Assembly (NCBI GenBank): GCA_963742925.1
Contig: CAVUNV010000017.1
Coordinates: 32,130-96,129, forward strand
Direction of reading: 5' to 3'
Length of the DNA stretch: 64,000 nucleotides
DNA from: PALSA-612 sp963742925
GTDB lineage: Bacteria; Actinomycetota; Thermoleophilia; Gaiellales; Gaiellaceae
The translations under genes and the position numbers were made by a program. The first letter of the stretch is position 1. Every line of letters starts with the position of its first letter. Shown piece by piece: positions 51,112 to 60,499 of the stretch. Under the pieces are notes generated by a model. It was given only the letters and a program-made list of their open reading frames with translations, was not told where the DNA came from and did no database searches.

Positions 51112-51411
51112 TCAGACTGGTTGCCGGCCGCCCGACCGGACCAGCGCCTCCAGCTTCTCCTGGGGGTGGGCCGTCTCGAGCCGTTCGGCCTCGCCGGCCG
51201 TCTCGCGCTCCAGATCGCTGCTGCAGCTGCGACTCTCGCGGCGCCACTCCTCGAGATACGCCTCCGAGTCGACCAGGCCGGCCTGCACGGCGGCCTCGTC
51301 GATCGCCTGCTGGAAGCGGTCGTGGAGTTGGATGCGCGCCGTGCGCTCTCCGTCCGTCGCCGTCACCTGGGCGGGGATATCTCGCCAGTAGATGACGGTC
51401 AGGTCAGGCAT
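51112..51411 (-). CDS. 'virulence factor' family protein of corrinoid methyltransfer clusters
   Basis: The 99-residue protein begins MPDLTVIYWRDIPAQVTATD and continues RIQLHDRFQQAIDEAAVQAG, the pattern of the small family labelled 'virulence factor' (PF13769 from memory). I recall this family next to DUF1638, a pterin methyltransferase, a corrinoid protein and an ASKHA activator in other bacteria, as here. Function unknown. The GTG at 51420 is an alternative start; both overlap the DUF1638 gene. Confidence 0.75.
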   Translation of the reverse strand: MPDLTVIYWRDIPAQVTATDGERTARIQLHDRFQQAIDEAAVQAGLVDSEAYLEEWRRESRSCSSDLERETAGEAERLETAHPQEKLEALVRSGGRQPV

Positions 51412-52024
51412 CGACGGCACTCAGGGCGAAGCGGGTGAGCGAGGATACAAGGCCGTCCAACCCCGTGCGGCGGCACTCGAACGCAAGCCCGAGGCGGCCG
51501 GCGGCGGCACGCGCCCGGCAAAGGAGCCCGGGGTCGTCCGTCTGGGCGAGGTAGACGAGCCGGCGGTAGTTTCCGAAGATGTCGTCGCGAAGCTCCGGAT
51601 AGCGGTCGAGTCCGAGGGGAGCGATCACGAGCGCGTCGAAATGCCGCGCGAGGAAGTCCGTCAGGTAGAAGGTGCCGGGTTCCTCCTCCTGCATGGCGTC
51701 CCAGGCTCCGGGGCCGGCGAAGACCGCATAGCAGTGGGCTCCCGGAAGCCGCTCGGCCCCGTGCCGCTCGAGCACGCGGTCGAGCGCGCCCGAGGTGCCG
51801 CAGTCGGCATAGGCGACGAAGATGCGGTCGTACCGCCCGCGGAGAATCGAGAGCTGCTCGTCGACCGCGGGTGCGATCCGCTTCGGCTCCGAGTGCAGGG
51901 AGGCGGGCAGGCAGCGGACGTCCATATGCTCCCAGCCGTTGACGCTCACGGCGGCGAGCACCTCGCGCGCCAGGGCGCCGCAGGCCAGCACGAGCACCCG
52001 TTCATGAGCAGCGGCGGGGCTCAT
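51404..52024 (-). CDS. DUF1638 domain protein
   Basis: The 206-residue protein has LVLACGALAREVLAAVSVNG, YDRIFVAYADCGTSGALDRV and PGAHCYAVFAGPGAWDAM, the features of DUF1638. The family accompanies corrinoid-dependent methyl transfer in other genomes; the biochemical role is unknown. Its ATG overlaps the RACo stop (ATGA). Confidence 0.88.
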   Translation of the reverse strand: MSPAAAHERVLVLACGALAREVLAAVSVNGWEHMDVRCLPASLHSEPKRIAPAVDEQLSILRGRYDRIFVAYADCGTSGALDRVLERHGAERLPGAHCYAVFAGPGAWDAMQEEEPGTFYLTDFLARHFDALVIAPLGLDRYPELRDDIFGNYRRLVYLAQTDDPGLLCRARAAAGRLGLAFECRRTGLDGLVSSLTRFALSAVDA

Positions 52025-53904
52025 TCCGGGAAGGCGAGCTGCTCGACGAACTGGTCGTTGAAGTCCGGCCGGTCGGAGAGCTCGACGTAGACGACCTCGT
52101 CGAGCAGGGCGGCTGCGGCATGGCGCTCCTGCATCGAGAGCAGCGCCATCTTCGCCCCTTCGCCGGCGACGTTGCCCGCGGAGACGATCCGCGGCAGGGC
52201 GAGCTTCGGGACGAGACCGATGCGGACGGCGCTCGCCGGCGAGAGGTAGGAGCCGAACGAGCCGGCGAGGAGGACCTGCTGGATCTCGTCCACCTCGATC
52301 CCGGACTCCTCGACGAGCAGCTTCCAGCCCGTCGCGATCGCCGCCTTGGCGAATTGCAGCTCCCGGACGTCGCGCTGAGAGAGGTACACCGCGTGGTCGG
52401 CGTCGCCCTCGTCGCCGAGCCAGTGGAGCACGAAGATGCGCTCGCCGTCCGCACGCGCCGTCAGGCGCGGCGCGAGCGCGGGCGCCTCCTGCTCGGCCAG
52501 CTCAAACGGAGCGAGGCGGCCGGAGCGGTCGAGCAGGCCAACTCGAACGAGCTCGGCGACCGCGTCCACGAGACCGGATCCGCAGATCCCGAGCGGCTCC
52601 GTCTCACCGATCACCTCGAGCTCGACCCCCTGCTCTGTCAGCCTGACGACCTCGATGGCCCCGTCCGCGGCGCGCATCCCGCAGCGGATCTGGGCGGCCT
52701 CGAAGGCGGGCCCCGCCGGGGCTGCGGTGCACAGGATCTGCTCTGACGATCCGAGCGCGACCTCGCAGTTCGTGCCGACGTCGATGAACAGCCGCAGCCG
52801 CTTGTCTCGCGTCATGCCCGTCGCGAGCAGGCCGGCAACGATGTCACCTCCGACATAGGCGCCGAGGGCGGGCAGGATGGTGGCGCGGGCGCGCGGGTGG
52901 AGCGCCAGCCCGAGCTCGGCGGCCGGCATGTCGGGGTAGGAGCGGGAGACCATGATGAACGGCGCGACGCCGACCGGTTCCGGGTCGATACCGAGCGCGA
53001 GCGCGGTCATGGTCGCGTTGCCGGCGAGCGCGACCTCGTAGACCTCGGCCGGATCCACACCGCCGCGCTCGCAGACCTCCAGAGCGAGCTCCTGCAGCGT
53101 CTCCGAAGCCAGGCTCCGTAGGCGGCCGAGAGCCTCCGGATCGAGCATCGTCGCGGAGATGCGCGAGATCACGTCGGCGCCGAACGGCTGCTGCTTGTTC
53201 AGCATCGACGCCACCGCGACCGGGGTGCCGGTTCCGACGTCGAGGAGGGTGGCGACCACCGTCGTCGTGCCGAGGTCGAAGGCCACGGCGAACTGGCGCT
53301 CGCTCGTGTCCCCGGGCTCGACGTCGATCAGCAGATCGTCGACGACCACGGCCGTGACGCAGAAGCCCGCGTTACGGAGGACCTTCGGCAGCCGGCGGAA
53401 GACGCCGGGATCGACACGGAGCTCGAGATCGTCGATCGCGTCGAGCACGCGCTCGACGTCGCTTCGCTGGTCGTCGAGCCTGGGCTCGGACAGCTCCACG
53501 TACCGCTTCTGGAGCGCCGGATGGAGGATCACCTGCCGACCGACGCCGACCGTCGCCGCTTTCGGGCGCGTGACCAACGGGGGCACGTCGATCACGAGAT
53601 CGTCGTTCGCCTGCGCCCGGCAGGCGAGGCGCCAGCCGTCGGCGAGCTCCTCGGCCGAGAAGGCACGCGTGTCGAGCGGTGAGACGGCGACGGGGCCTTC
53701 GGCTACCCGGACGCGACACTTCTTGCACGTGCCGTGCCCGCCGCAGGTCGAGTCGATGGCGATTCCGTTCCAGGAGGCAGCGTCGAAGACGGTGACGCCC
53801 GGCGGGACGCGAACCGCCGTCCCGGAAGGGTCGAAGCGAAGGCCGACGCGCGCCGGCGCCTCCGACGTGTGTGATTCGCGCTCCATGTCCTCGACGAGCG
53901 TCAA
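52021..53904 (-). CDS. RACo/RamA-like reductive activator of corrinoid protein (2Fe-2S plus ASKHA ATPase)
   Basis: Corrinoid methyltransferases lose activity when Co(I) oxidises; such activators re-reduce it with ATP. Residues 30-80 carry a 2Fe-2S set, STCGGHGTCKKCRV and WRLACRAQ. The ASKHA domain has FAVAFDLGTTTVVATLLDVG, LAGNATMTALALG, LFIDVGTNCEVALG and VLLAGSFGSYLSP. The TTG at 53904 overlaps the methyltransferase stop (TTGA) and gives 627 residues. It belongs to the IclR-led operon. Confidence 0.92.
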   Translation of the reverse strand: MTLVEDMERESHTSEAPARVGLRFDPSGTAVRVPPGVTVFDAASWNGIAIDSTCGGHGTCKKCRVRVAEGPVAVSPLDTRAFSAEELADGWRLACRAQANDDLVIDVPPLVTRPKAATVGVGRQVILHPALQKRYVELSEPRLDDQRSDVERVLDAIDDLELRVDPGVFRRLPKVLRNAGFCVTAVVVDDLLIDVEPGDTSERQFAVAFDLGTTTVVATLLDVGTGTPVAVASMLNKQQPFGADVISRISATMLDPEALGRLRSLASETLQELALEVCERGGVDPAEVYEVALAGNATMTALALGIDPEPVGVAPFIMVSRSYPDMPAAELGLALHPRARATILPALGAYVGGDIVAGLLATGMTRDKRLRLFIDVGTNCEVALGSSEQILCTAAPAGPAFEAAQIRCGMRAADGAIEVVRLTEQGVELEVIGETEPLGICGSGLVDAVAELVRVGLLDRSGRLAPFELAEQEAPALAPRLTARADGERIFVLHWLGDEGDADHAVYLSQRDVRELQFAKAAIATGWKLLVEESGIEVDEIQQVLLAGSFGSYLSPASAVRIGLVPKLALPRIVSAGNVAGEGAKMALLSMQERHAAAALLDEVVYVELSDRPDFNDQFVEQLAFPE

Positions 53905-54767
53905 GCCGTCGCCGCCTGCTCCAGCGCCCGCCGGTGCGCAGCAATCCAGTTCGTACCCCACTCGTCCCGGCCGAGCAGGAGGTCACCGGCGCGACAGGCG
54001 TCGACCGTCTGGGCGGTGCGCGCGTCCATGATCGCACTCGTCAGCCCCGCGTACGACGCGAGGACGAGGAAGGCGGCGCCCAGCGTGTGCCGCCCGGGCA
54101 GGCCGAACGAGACGTTGGAAGCGCCGAGCGTCATGTTCAGGTCGAACTCGTCGCGAATCCTGCTGATCGTCTCGAGCGTGACGACAACAGCCTGCGGATC
54201 GGCGCCGACCGTCATCGCGAGCGGATCGATGACGATGTCCTCGAGCGGGATCTCCCAGCGGCCGTGCACGGCGTCGACGAGACGCTTGCAGATCTCGAGC
54301 CGCTCGTCCGCGGTCTGCGGAATTCCGGTCTCGTCGTTGACCAGGCAGATGACCGCTGCACCGTGCTCCTTCACGAGCGGCAAGACCCGGCTGAGCCGTT
54401 CGTCCTCGCAGGTGACCGAGTTCACGAGCGCCTTGCCTTCGTAGGCGGCGAGACCTGCCTCGAGCGCCTCGACGACGGACGAGTCGATGCAGATCGGCAC
54501 GTCCGTGTGCTCCTGGACGAGCCGGACCGCGCGGGCGAGGAGGTCGGCCTCGTCCGTGAGCGGCACGCCCATGTTGACGTCGAGCATGTGCGCTCCCAGG
54601 GCGACCTGCTCCTCGACGTCGACGACGATCTGCGACAGATCGCCCTGCCGCAGCTGCTCGGCGAAGACCTTGCGTCCCGTCGGGTTGATGCGCTCGCCGA
54701 TGATGCAGAACGGCTGATCGGGACCGATGACGACTTCTCTGGACGGTGACCGCAGAACGGTGTGCAT
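53901..54767 (-). CDS. methyltetrahydrofolate:corrinoid methyltransferase (pterin-binding)
   Basis: This 288-residue DHPS-like TIM barrel has FCIIGERINPTGRKVFAEQL, GAHMLDVNMGVPLTDEADLL, DVPICIDSSVVEALEAGL, VNSVTCEDERLSRVLPLVKE and TLGASNVSFGLPGR, the pattern of MtgA/AcsE-like proteins that pass methyl groups between corrinoid and tetrahydrofolate. It lies 8 nt behind the corrinoid protein gene. Confidence 0.92.
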   Translation of the reverse strand: MHTVLRSPSREVVIGPDQPFCIIGERINPTGRKVFAEQLRQGDLSQIVVDVEEQVALGAHMLDVNMGVPLTDEADLLARAVRLVQEHTDVPICIDSSVVEALEAGLAAYEGKALVNSVTCEDERLSRVLPLVKEHGAAVICLVNDETGIPQTADERLEICKRLVDAVHGRWEIPLEDIVIDPLAMTVGADPQAVVVTLETISRIRDEFDLNMTLGASNVSFGLPGRHTLGAAFLVLASYAGLTSAIMDARTAQTVDACRAGDLLLGRDEWGTNWIAAHRRALEQAATA

Positions 54768-54775
54768 GGGCGTCT

Positions 54776-55437
<662 letters not shown>

Positions 55438-55441
<4 letters not shown>

Positions 55442-56220
55442 GTCAACACCTCGCTTCCGTTCTGTTTTCCGTTACTGGTCGCTCGAATGTGCGTCGAAAG
55501 CGCGTCGGCTGTCGCGACGACGTGACGGCCGAGCTCGGCGAGCCGCTCGCGCGTCGTGCGGACGGTCGGCGCGGCGACCGAGATGGCGGCGATCACCGTG
55601 CCCTTCGAGCCACGCACGGGTGCCGCCGTCGAACACAGCCCCGCCTCGAGCTCCTCCCACGTCGTCGCATAGCCGCGCCGCCGTACGTCTTCGAGCTCGA
55701 GGAGGAGAGCGCCGATGCTGATGATGGTGTTCGGGCCGAGCTTCGCCAGGCGCCCCGTGGGAGGCTGCGAAGCGCCGAAGGCCATGAACACCTTTCCCAT
55801 CGAGGAGGCATGCGGCGGAATTCTCCGGCCCGTCCAGTTGCCGGCCCCGAGCGGATGATGGCTGTCGACCTGCGCGAGACGCGCGACGCCGCCGGGCGTC
55901 GGGATCGCGATGTTCGTCGTCTCGCCGGTCGCTTCCTCGAGGGCCTCGAGGTACGGGCGGGCGAGCGTGGCCAGATCGCCGATCGACGCGTCGCCGCGCG
56001 CGTAGTCGACGAGTACCCGGCCTGGACGGAAGCCGCCGCCGGGTCGACGCTGGGCGAGCCCGTTGCGTTCGAGCGCCCGGAGCAGGCGCGCGGCCGTCGT
56101 CTTCGGGAGCCGGGTCTCCTCCATGACGCCGGCGAGCGTCACGGCCTCGTCGCTCTCGACCAGCCGGACGAGGATCTGCGCTGCGCGATCGATCGACTGG
56201 GAGCCCGTCTCTAGTGCCAT
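55438..56220 (-). CDS. IclR-family transcriptional regulator
   Basis: The 260-residue protein has the N-terminal winged helix (SIDRAAQILVRLVESDEAVT, ETRLPKTTAARLLRALERNG) and the C-terminal effector domain (HPLGAGNWTGRRIPPHASSM, GYATTWEELEAGLCSTAAPV). It is the first gene of the corrinoid operon and its start codon lies inside a perfect inverted repeat, so autoregulation of the operon is likely. A GTG 9 nt upstream is an alternative start. Confidence 0.92.
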
Positions 56221-56242
56221 AGGTACCACATAATGGCACTAG
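56211..56242. promoter_or_regulatory. inverted-repeat operator over the IclR start
   Basis: Arms CTAGTGCCAT (56211-56220) and ATGGCACTAG (56233-56242) are a perfect 10-bp inverted repeat with a 12-nt spacer, covering the IclR start codon. The natural reading is an IclR-type autoregulatory operator. Confidence 0.7.
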
Positions 56243-56320
56243 CGGCACTTCTTCGCAAGCTAGAAGTGACTTTCGATGAAGTTGGTCAGTACCGCCTGGT
56301 GGCACTCCAGGACGATCGGC

Positions 56321-57280
56321 TCAGCCTGCCGACCAGGTCGCGAGCCCGTCGCGCTCGCCGACTCGGGCCAGCCCTTCCTCCGTCGCGAGGTCGAGGTGCG
56401 CGCCGACCGACCTCGCGAGCTCGACCGACATCTCGCGGAAGGGGCCGAGGGCGGCGTCGGCCGCGCGCCAGTAGGCCTCGAGCGGCTTCGGCTCCGGGCC
56501 GAGCTCGGCGCGGACGCAGGCATCGAGATCGTTCACGAAGCTCTCCGTCTCGTCGAGGAACGCCTCGACCGCCGCCCGGCCCTCGATCGGCGCGTAGTGG
56601 CTCGTCCCGAGGCGAGCAGGGGAGATCTCCCGCAGCCGCCGGATCGTGCCTCGGTAGTCCGAGACGGACCCGTAAGGCGGGGGGCTGATCAACAGGTCGT
56701 CCGTCGTGTAGAGCCCGCGGCCGAGTACCGCGTCCATCACGATCGCGGTACCGGACTCGCGGTGCACGACTCCGACGTGGCCCGGCGAATGGCCGGGCAG
56801 AGCCACCACCTCCACCTCGATGCCGCCGAGGTCGATCGCCTCGGCGTCCTCGACGGTTCCGTCGAGCGCGGTATCGGGGCCGGCCGCGTTCTCCAGCCAC
56901 GTCCACGTGGCGTCGTCGTAGTCGAGCCCGTGGCGCCGGTACCAGCCGTAGCGCTCACGGGAGATGACGGCCCACGACTCGATCCACCTGCGGTCGTGGT
57001 CGGACGCACGGATCCGAGCCTGCGGTGCCACGCGGCGCAGCTCGGCGTCGCCGCCGTAGTGGTCGACGTCGGCGTGCGTGATGACAACGTCGGTGATCTC
57101 CTCCGGACGCCGTCCGAGCTCGGCGAGCGCCGGCACGACATGCTCGGCGATCGTGCCGTCGATCCCCGAGTCGACGAGCAGCAGTCGCTCGTCACCGACA
57201 ACGAGCCACTGCGCGAACCGCCGCGGCCCGAGGATCGAGGGGATCCGATAGATGCGCGGCTGGACCTCGTCGATGCTCAT
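56321..57280 (-). CDS. metallo-beta-lactamase-fold hydrolase
   Basis: The 319-residue protein has LLLVDSGIDGTIAEHVVPAL, the metal motif VVITHADVDHYGG (HxDxDH), PGHSPGHVGVVHRESGTAIV and a late TSHYAPIEG. A hydrolase of a lactone, thioester or similar bond is likely. It is divergent from the UroD-type methyltransferase gene and upstream of IclR, so it may serve the same pathway. Confidence 0.88.
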   Translation of the reverse strand: MSIDEVQPRIYRIPSILGPRRFAQWLVVGDERLLLVDSGIDGTIAEHVVPALAELGRRPEEITDVVITHADVDHYGGDAELRRVAPQARIRASDHDRRWIESWAVISRERYGWYRRHGLDYDDATWTWLENAAGPDTALDGTVEDAEAIDLGGIEVEVVALPGHSPGHVGVVHRESGTAIVMDAVLGRGLYTTDDLLISPPPYGSVSDYRGTIRRLREISPARLGTSHYAPIEGRAAVEAFLDETESFVNDLDACVRAELGPEPKPLEAYWRAADAALGPFREMSVELARSVGAHLDLATEEGLARVGERDGLATWSAG

Positions 57281-57353
57281 GTCTGACCTCGCTTGTCGAT
57301 GGGTCTAAGCTTGAAGGAACGAACGCGAACGATCTCAAAGGGGAGTGAAGGAC

Positions 57354-58523
57354 GTGAAGACTGCCGAACGCACGCGCATCGCCTTCGAGCGCGGCACCCC
57401 TGACCGGGTACCGATCCACTGCTGGCTGGGGCTCCCGTTGATCAAGCAGCTCAGGCAGCCGGACCAGAGCTTCCTCGATCTGTTCGACCTCTGGATCGAC
57501 GACCCGATGGGCTCGATCGTGAAGATGCAGCAGGACCTCGGGCTCGACCCGATGATCACCACCTACAGCCAGCACATCGGCGAGCACGAGATCTGGCCGC
57601 GAATGCTGTTCCCGCGGCCCTTCGAGACCGACTCGTGGATCGAGACCTTCGAGATGACGGGGCAGGGCGACGGCTGGCGCGAGCACTCGCACAAGATCCG
57701 CACGCCCGACGGCGACCTCGACTACTCGTACCGCACCGAGGACGGCTTCGGCACCTCCTGCCACGACTTCCTGCTCAAGGGAGACGAGCCGGAGAAGAAG
57801 CTGCCTGCGTTGCGTCACTTCCCGTCCGCTGACCTCTACGACATGACCGTCCTCAAGGGCATGGTCGAGAAGGTCGGTGACGAGGCGTGGTGGCTGCACC
57901 ACGTGATCGGGCCGTGGGACATGGCGGCCGAGATCCGTGGGCTCGTCGACCTGTCGATGGACGTCTACGACCGGCCGCAATTCGTCCACGACCTCATGCG
58001 CATCTGCACGGACTGGCTGAAGGGGTTCTACCGCCGACTCGGGGAGACGGGCATCCACTCGATCTCGATGAACGAGACGTGGGTGGGGGTCGGCATCGCA
58101 CCCGAGCACTTCCGCGAGTTCATGAAGCCCTACGAGACGGAGTGCGTGGAGGCGGCACACGACGCCGGGTATCTCGTCAGCTTCCACAACTGCGGCCGCG
58201 CGACGCTGCTGCTCGAGGACATGGCGGACACGGGCCCCGACGCGATCGAGACGCTCACCTCCGACCGATCGTCCGGCGACGTCGATCTCGCCGACGCGAA
58301 GCGCCGGATCGGCGATCGCGTCTGCCTGTTCGGCGGCTTCAACGAGCATCTGCTCCACGAGGCGGACGCCGACGCGGTGCGCGAGGAGGTCCGGCGCTGT
58401 CTGGACGCGGCGATGGAGGGCGGCGGCTACGTCCTGCGCTCCACGGGCCAGATCTTCAATGCGCAGCCAGGGCTGATCGAGATCATGTGCGAGACCGCCC
58501 GCGATCTCGGCCGGTACAACTGA
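57354..58523 (+). CDS. UroD-family corrinoid-type methyltransferase
   Basis: The 389-residue protein belongs to the uroporphyrinogen-decarboxylase superfamily (TAERTRIAFERGTPDRVPIH; GGYVLRSTGQIFNAQPGLIE). It is not a heme gene in this setting; the superfamily includes MtaA/MtbA-like methyltransferases that act on corrinoid proteins. A His-x-x-Cys pair in LVSFHNCGRATLLLED could bind zinc. The GTG at 57354 is 8 nt after AAAGGGGAG; the GTG at 57345 overlaps that site. It could be the missing substrate-side methyltransferase for the corrinoid protein encoded divergently. Confidence 0.82.
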   Translation: MKTAERTRIAFERGTPDRVPIHCWLGLPLIKQLRQPDQSFLDLFDLWIDDPMGSIVKMQQDLGLDPMITTYSQHIGEHEIWPRMLFPRPFETDSWIETFEMTGQGDGWREHSHKIRTPDGDLDYSYRTEDGFGTSCHDFLLKGDEPEKKLPALRHFPSADLYDMTVLKGMVEKVGDEAWWLHHVIGPWDMAAEIRGLVDLSMDVYDRPQFVHDLMRICTDWLKGFYRRLGETGIHSISMNETWVGVGIAPEHFREFMKPYETECVEAAHDAGYLVSFHNCGRATLLLEDMADTGPDAIETLTSDRSSGDVDLADAKRRIGDRVCLFGGFNEHLLHEADADAVREEVRRCLDAAMEGGGYVLRSTGQIFNAQPGLIEIMCETARDLGRYN

Positions 58524-60499
58524 CCAAGACCGATCTCTTCGACGTCGAGACGTCTGCGGAAGGCCCCTCGGGGCTCCTCCCGCTGACGCCGGAGTTCCTC
58601 CGCGAAAGCCCCTCGGGCGACGTCTTCGCGCTGTCGCAGAACGCCGGGATGGGGTGGAATCCCGCCAGGACCCGCGGGGACGAGTTCCTGATCCTGTCGA
58701 CCCAGGGCGGCCTTCGCGCCGACGACGGGACCCCGGTGGCGCTCGGTTACCACACCGGTCACTGGGAGATCGGGCTCCTGGTCAGGGCGGCCGCCGAGGA
58801 GCTGGCACGGCTCGGCGCTCTCCCGTTCGCCGCGCACGTCTCCGACCCGTGCGACGGCCGGACGCAGGGCACGCCGGGCATGTTCGATTCGCTGCCCTAT
58901 CGCAACGACGCCGCCCTCGTCCTGCGCCGCCTCGTCCGCAGCCTGCCGAACCGCCGCGGAGTGATCGGCGTCGGCACCTGCGACAAGGGCCTCCCGGCGA
59001 TGATGATGGCCGTCGCCTCGTTCGGCGGGCTCGCCGGCGCCGTCATCCCCGGCGGTGTGACGCTGCCGCCGCGCCAGGGCGAGGACGCGGGGGCGGTGCA
59101 GACGCTCGGCGCCCGCTTCGCGCACGGCCTCGTCACCCTCGAAGAAGCGGCCGACTTCGGCTGCTCCGCCTGCGCGACGCCGGGCGGGGGCTGCCAGTTC
59201 CTCGGCACGGCCGCAACCTCCCAGGTCGTCGCCGAGGCACTCGGCCTGACGGTGCCGCATGCGGCGCTCGCACCGTCGGGGCAGCCGATCTGGCTCGACG
59301 TCGCGCGCCGGACGGCCGAGGCGGTTCACGCGCAGTGGCTCGAGGAGCGGACGCTCGCCGACGTGCTGACGACGGAAGCGGTCGAGAACGCCATGCTCGT
59401 CCACGCCGCCTTCGGCGGCTCGACGAACCTGCTCATCCACGTCCCGGCGATCGCCCATGCGGCCGGGCTCGTGCGGCCGACCGCAGACGACTGGCGCCGC
59501 GTCAACCGGAGCGTGCCGCGCCTGGTCGACGCGCTGCCGAACGGCCCGCAGAACCACCCGACGATCCGGGTCTTCCTCGCCGGCGGCGTGCCCGAGGTGA
59601 TGCTCCACCTGCGGCGGCTCGAGCTGCTCAACAGGAAGGCGCAGACGATCACGGGGCGGACGTGGGACGACCTCCTCGACGAGTGGGAGGCGAGCGAGCG
59701 GCGGGCACGGCTCCGTGAGCGGCTGCGCGAGGCCGACGGTGTCGATCCCGATGACGTGATCGCCGCGCCGGAGCGTGCGCGGGCGAAGGGTATGACGTCC
59801 ACGGTCTGCTTCCCGAGCGGAAACCTCGCTCCGGAGGGGAGCGTGATCAAGGCCACCGCACTCGACCGGCAGAGCCTCGACGCGGAGGGCGTCTTCCGGA
59901 TGACGGGCGGGGCCCGCGTGTTCACGCGCGAGCGCGATGTGATCGCGGCGCTGAAAGGCACCGGCGGCGCGCCCATCGAGCCCGGGGAGGTGATCGTCCT
60001 CGCGGGCCGCGGCCCGATGGGATCCGGGATGGAGGAGACGTACCAAGTCACTTCCGTGCTGCGATATCTGCCGGCGGGTCGGGACATCGCGCTCGTCACC
60101 GACGCGCGCTTCTCGGGCGTCTCGACGGGCGCATGCATCGGCCACGTCAGCCCGGAGGCGCTCGAGGGCGGCCCGATCGGGCGGATCGTCGACGGCGACC
60201 TCATCCGCATCGTCGTCGACACGCGGCGGCTCGAAGCCTCCATCGACCTCGTCGGTCACGGCGACGAGGAGTGGACGGCCAAGCGCGCTGCAGCCGTTCT
60301 GGCGGAGCGTCCGCTCAACCCTGCCGTCTCTCCCGATCCCGGGCTCCCCGCCGACACCGCGGTCTGGGCACGGTTGCAGTCCGTCAGCGGCGGCCTCTGG
60401 GGAGGGTGCGTCTACGACCCCGAAGCCATCATGAATGCGCTCGCAGGGGCGCCGAGTCCGCTCGAGACGCCCTCGACGCACGGCAGCCGTCAGGTCTGA
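58520..60499 (+). CDS. YjhG/YagF-type sugar-acid (xylonate-like) dehydratase, CTG start
   Basis: This IlvD/EDD-family protein has RTQGTPGMFDSLPYRNDAAL, VIGVGTCDKGLPAMMMAVAS, FGCSACATPGGGCQFLGTAA (Fe-S cysteines) and GRGPMGSGMEETYQVTSVLR, characteristic of the YjhG/YagF branch that dehydrates D-xylonate and related acids. The first residues TKTDLFDVETSAEGPSG follow an in-frame CTG at 58520 that overlaps the UroD stop (CTGA); no ATG, GTG or TTG occurs before the conserved part. Length 659. Its end overlaps the convergent FadR gene by 10 nt. Confidence 0.9.
   Translation: MTKTDLFDVETSAEGPSGLLPLTPEFLRESPSGDVFALSQNAGMGWNPARTRGDEFLILSTQGGLRADDGTPVALGYHTGHWEIGLLVRAAAEELARLGALPFAAHVSDPCDGRTQGTPGMFDSLPYRNDAALVLRRLVRSLPNRRGVIGVGTCDKGLPAMMMAVASFGGLAGAVIPGGVTLPPRQGEDAGAVQTLGARFAHGLVTLEEAADFGCSACATPGGGCQFLGTAATSQVVAEALGLTVPHAALAPSGQPIWLDVARRTAEAVHAQWLEERTLADVLTTEAVENAMLVHAAFGGSTNLLIHVPAIAHAAGLVRPTADDWRRVNRSVPRLVDALPNGPQNHPTIRVFLAGGVPEVMLHLRRLELLNRKAQTITGRTWDDLLDEWEASERRARLRERLREADGVDPDDVIAAPERARAKGMTSTVCFPSGNLAPEGSVIKATALDRQSLDAEGVFRMTGGARVFTRERDVIAALKGTGGAPIEPGEVIVLAGRGPMGSGMEETYQVTSVLRYLPAGRDIALVTDARFSGVSTGACIGHVSPEALEGGPIGRIVDGDLIRIVVDTRRLEASIDLVGHGDEEWTAKRAAAVLAERPLNPAVSPDPGLPADTAVWARLQSVSGGLWGGCVYDPEAIMNALAGAPSPLETPSTHGSRQV

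Noticed and set aside
56243..57360. Cobalamin riboswitch upstream of the corrinoid operon or the UroD-type gene
   Set aside because: Intergenic gaps are only about 70-100 nt and no B12-box-like sequence was seen.
57354..58523. True uroporphyrinogen decarboxylase (hemE)
   Set aside because: No other heme genes are near, and the context is corrinoid methyl transfer; the sequence has a His/Cys pair instead of typical HemE surroundings.
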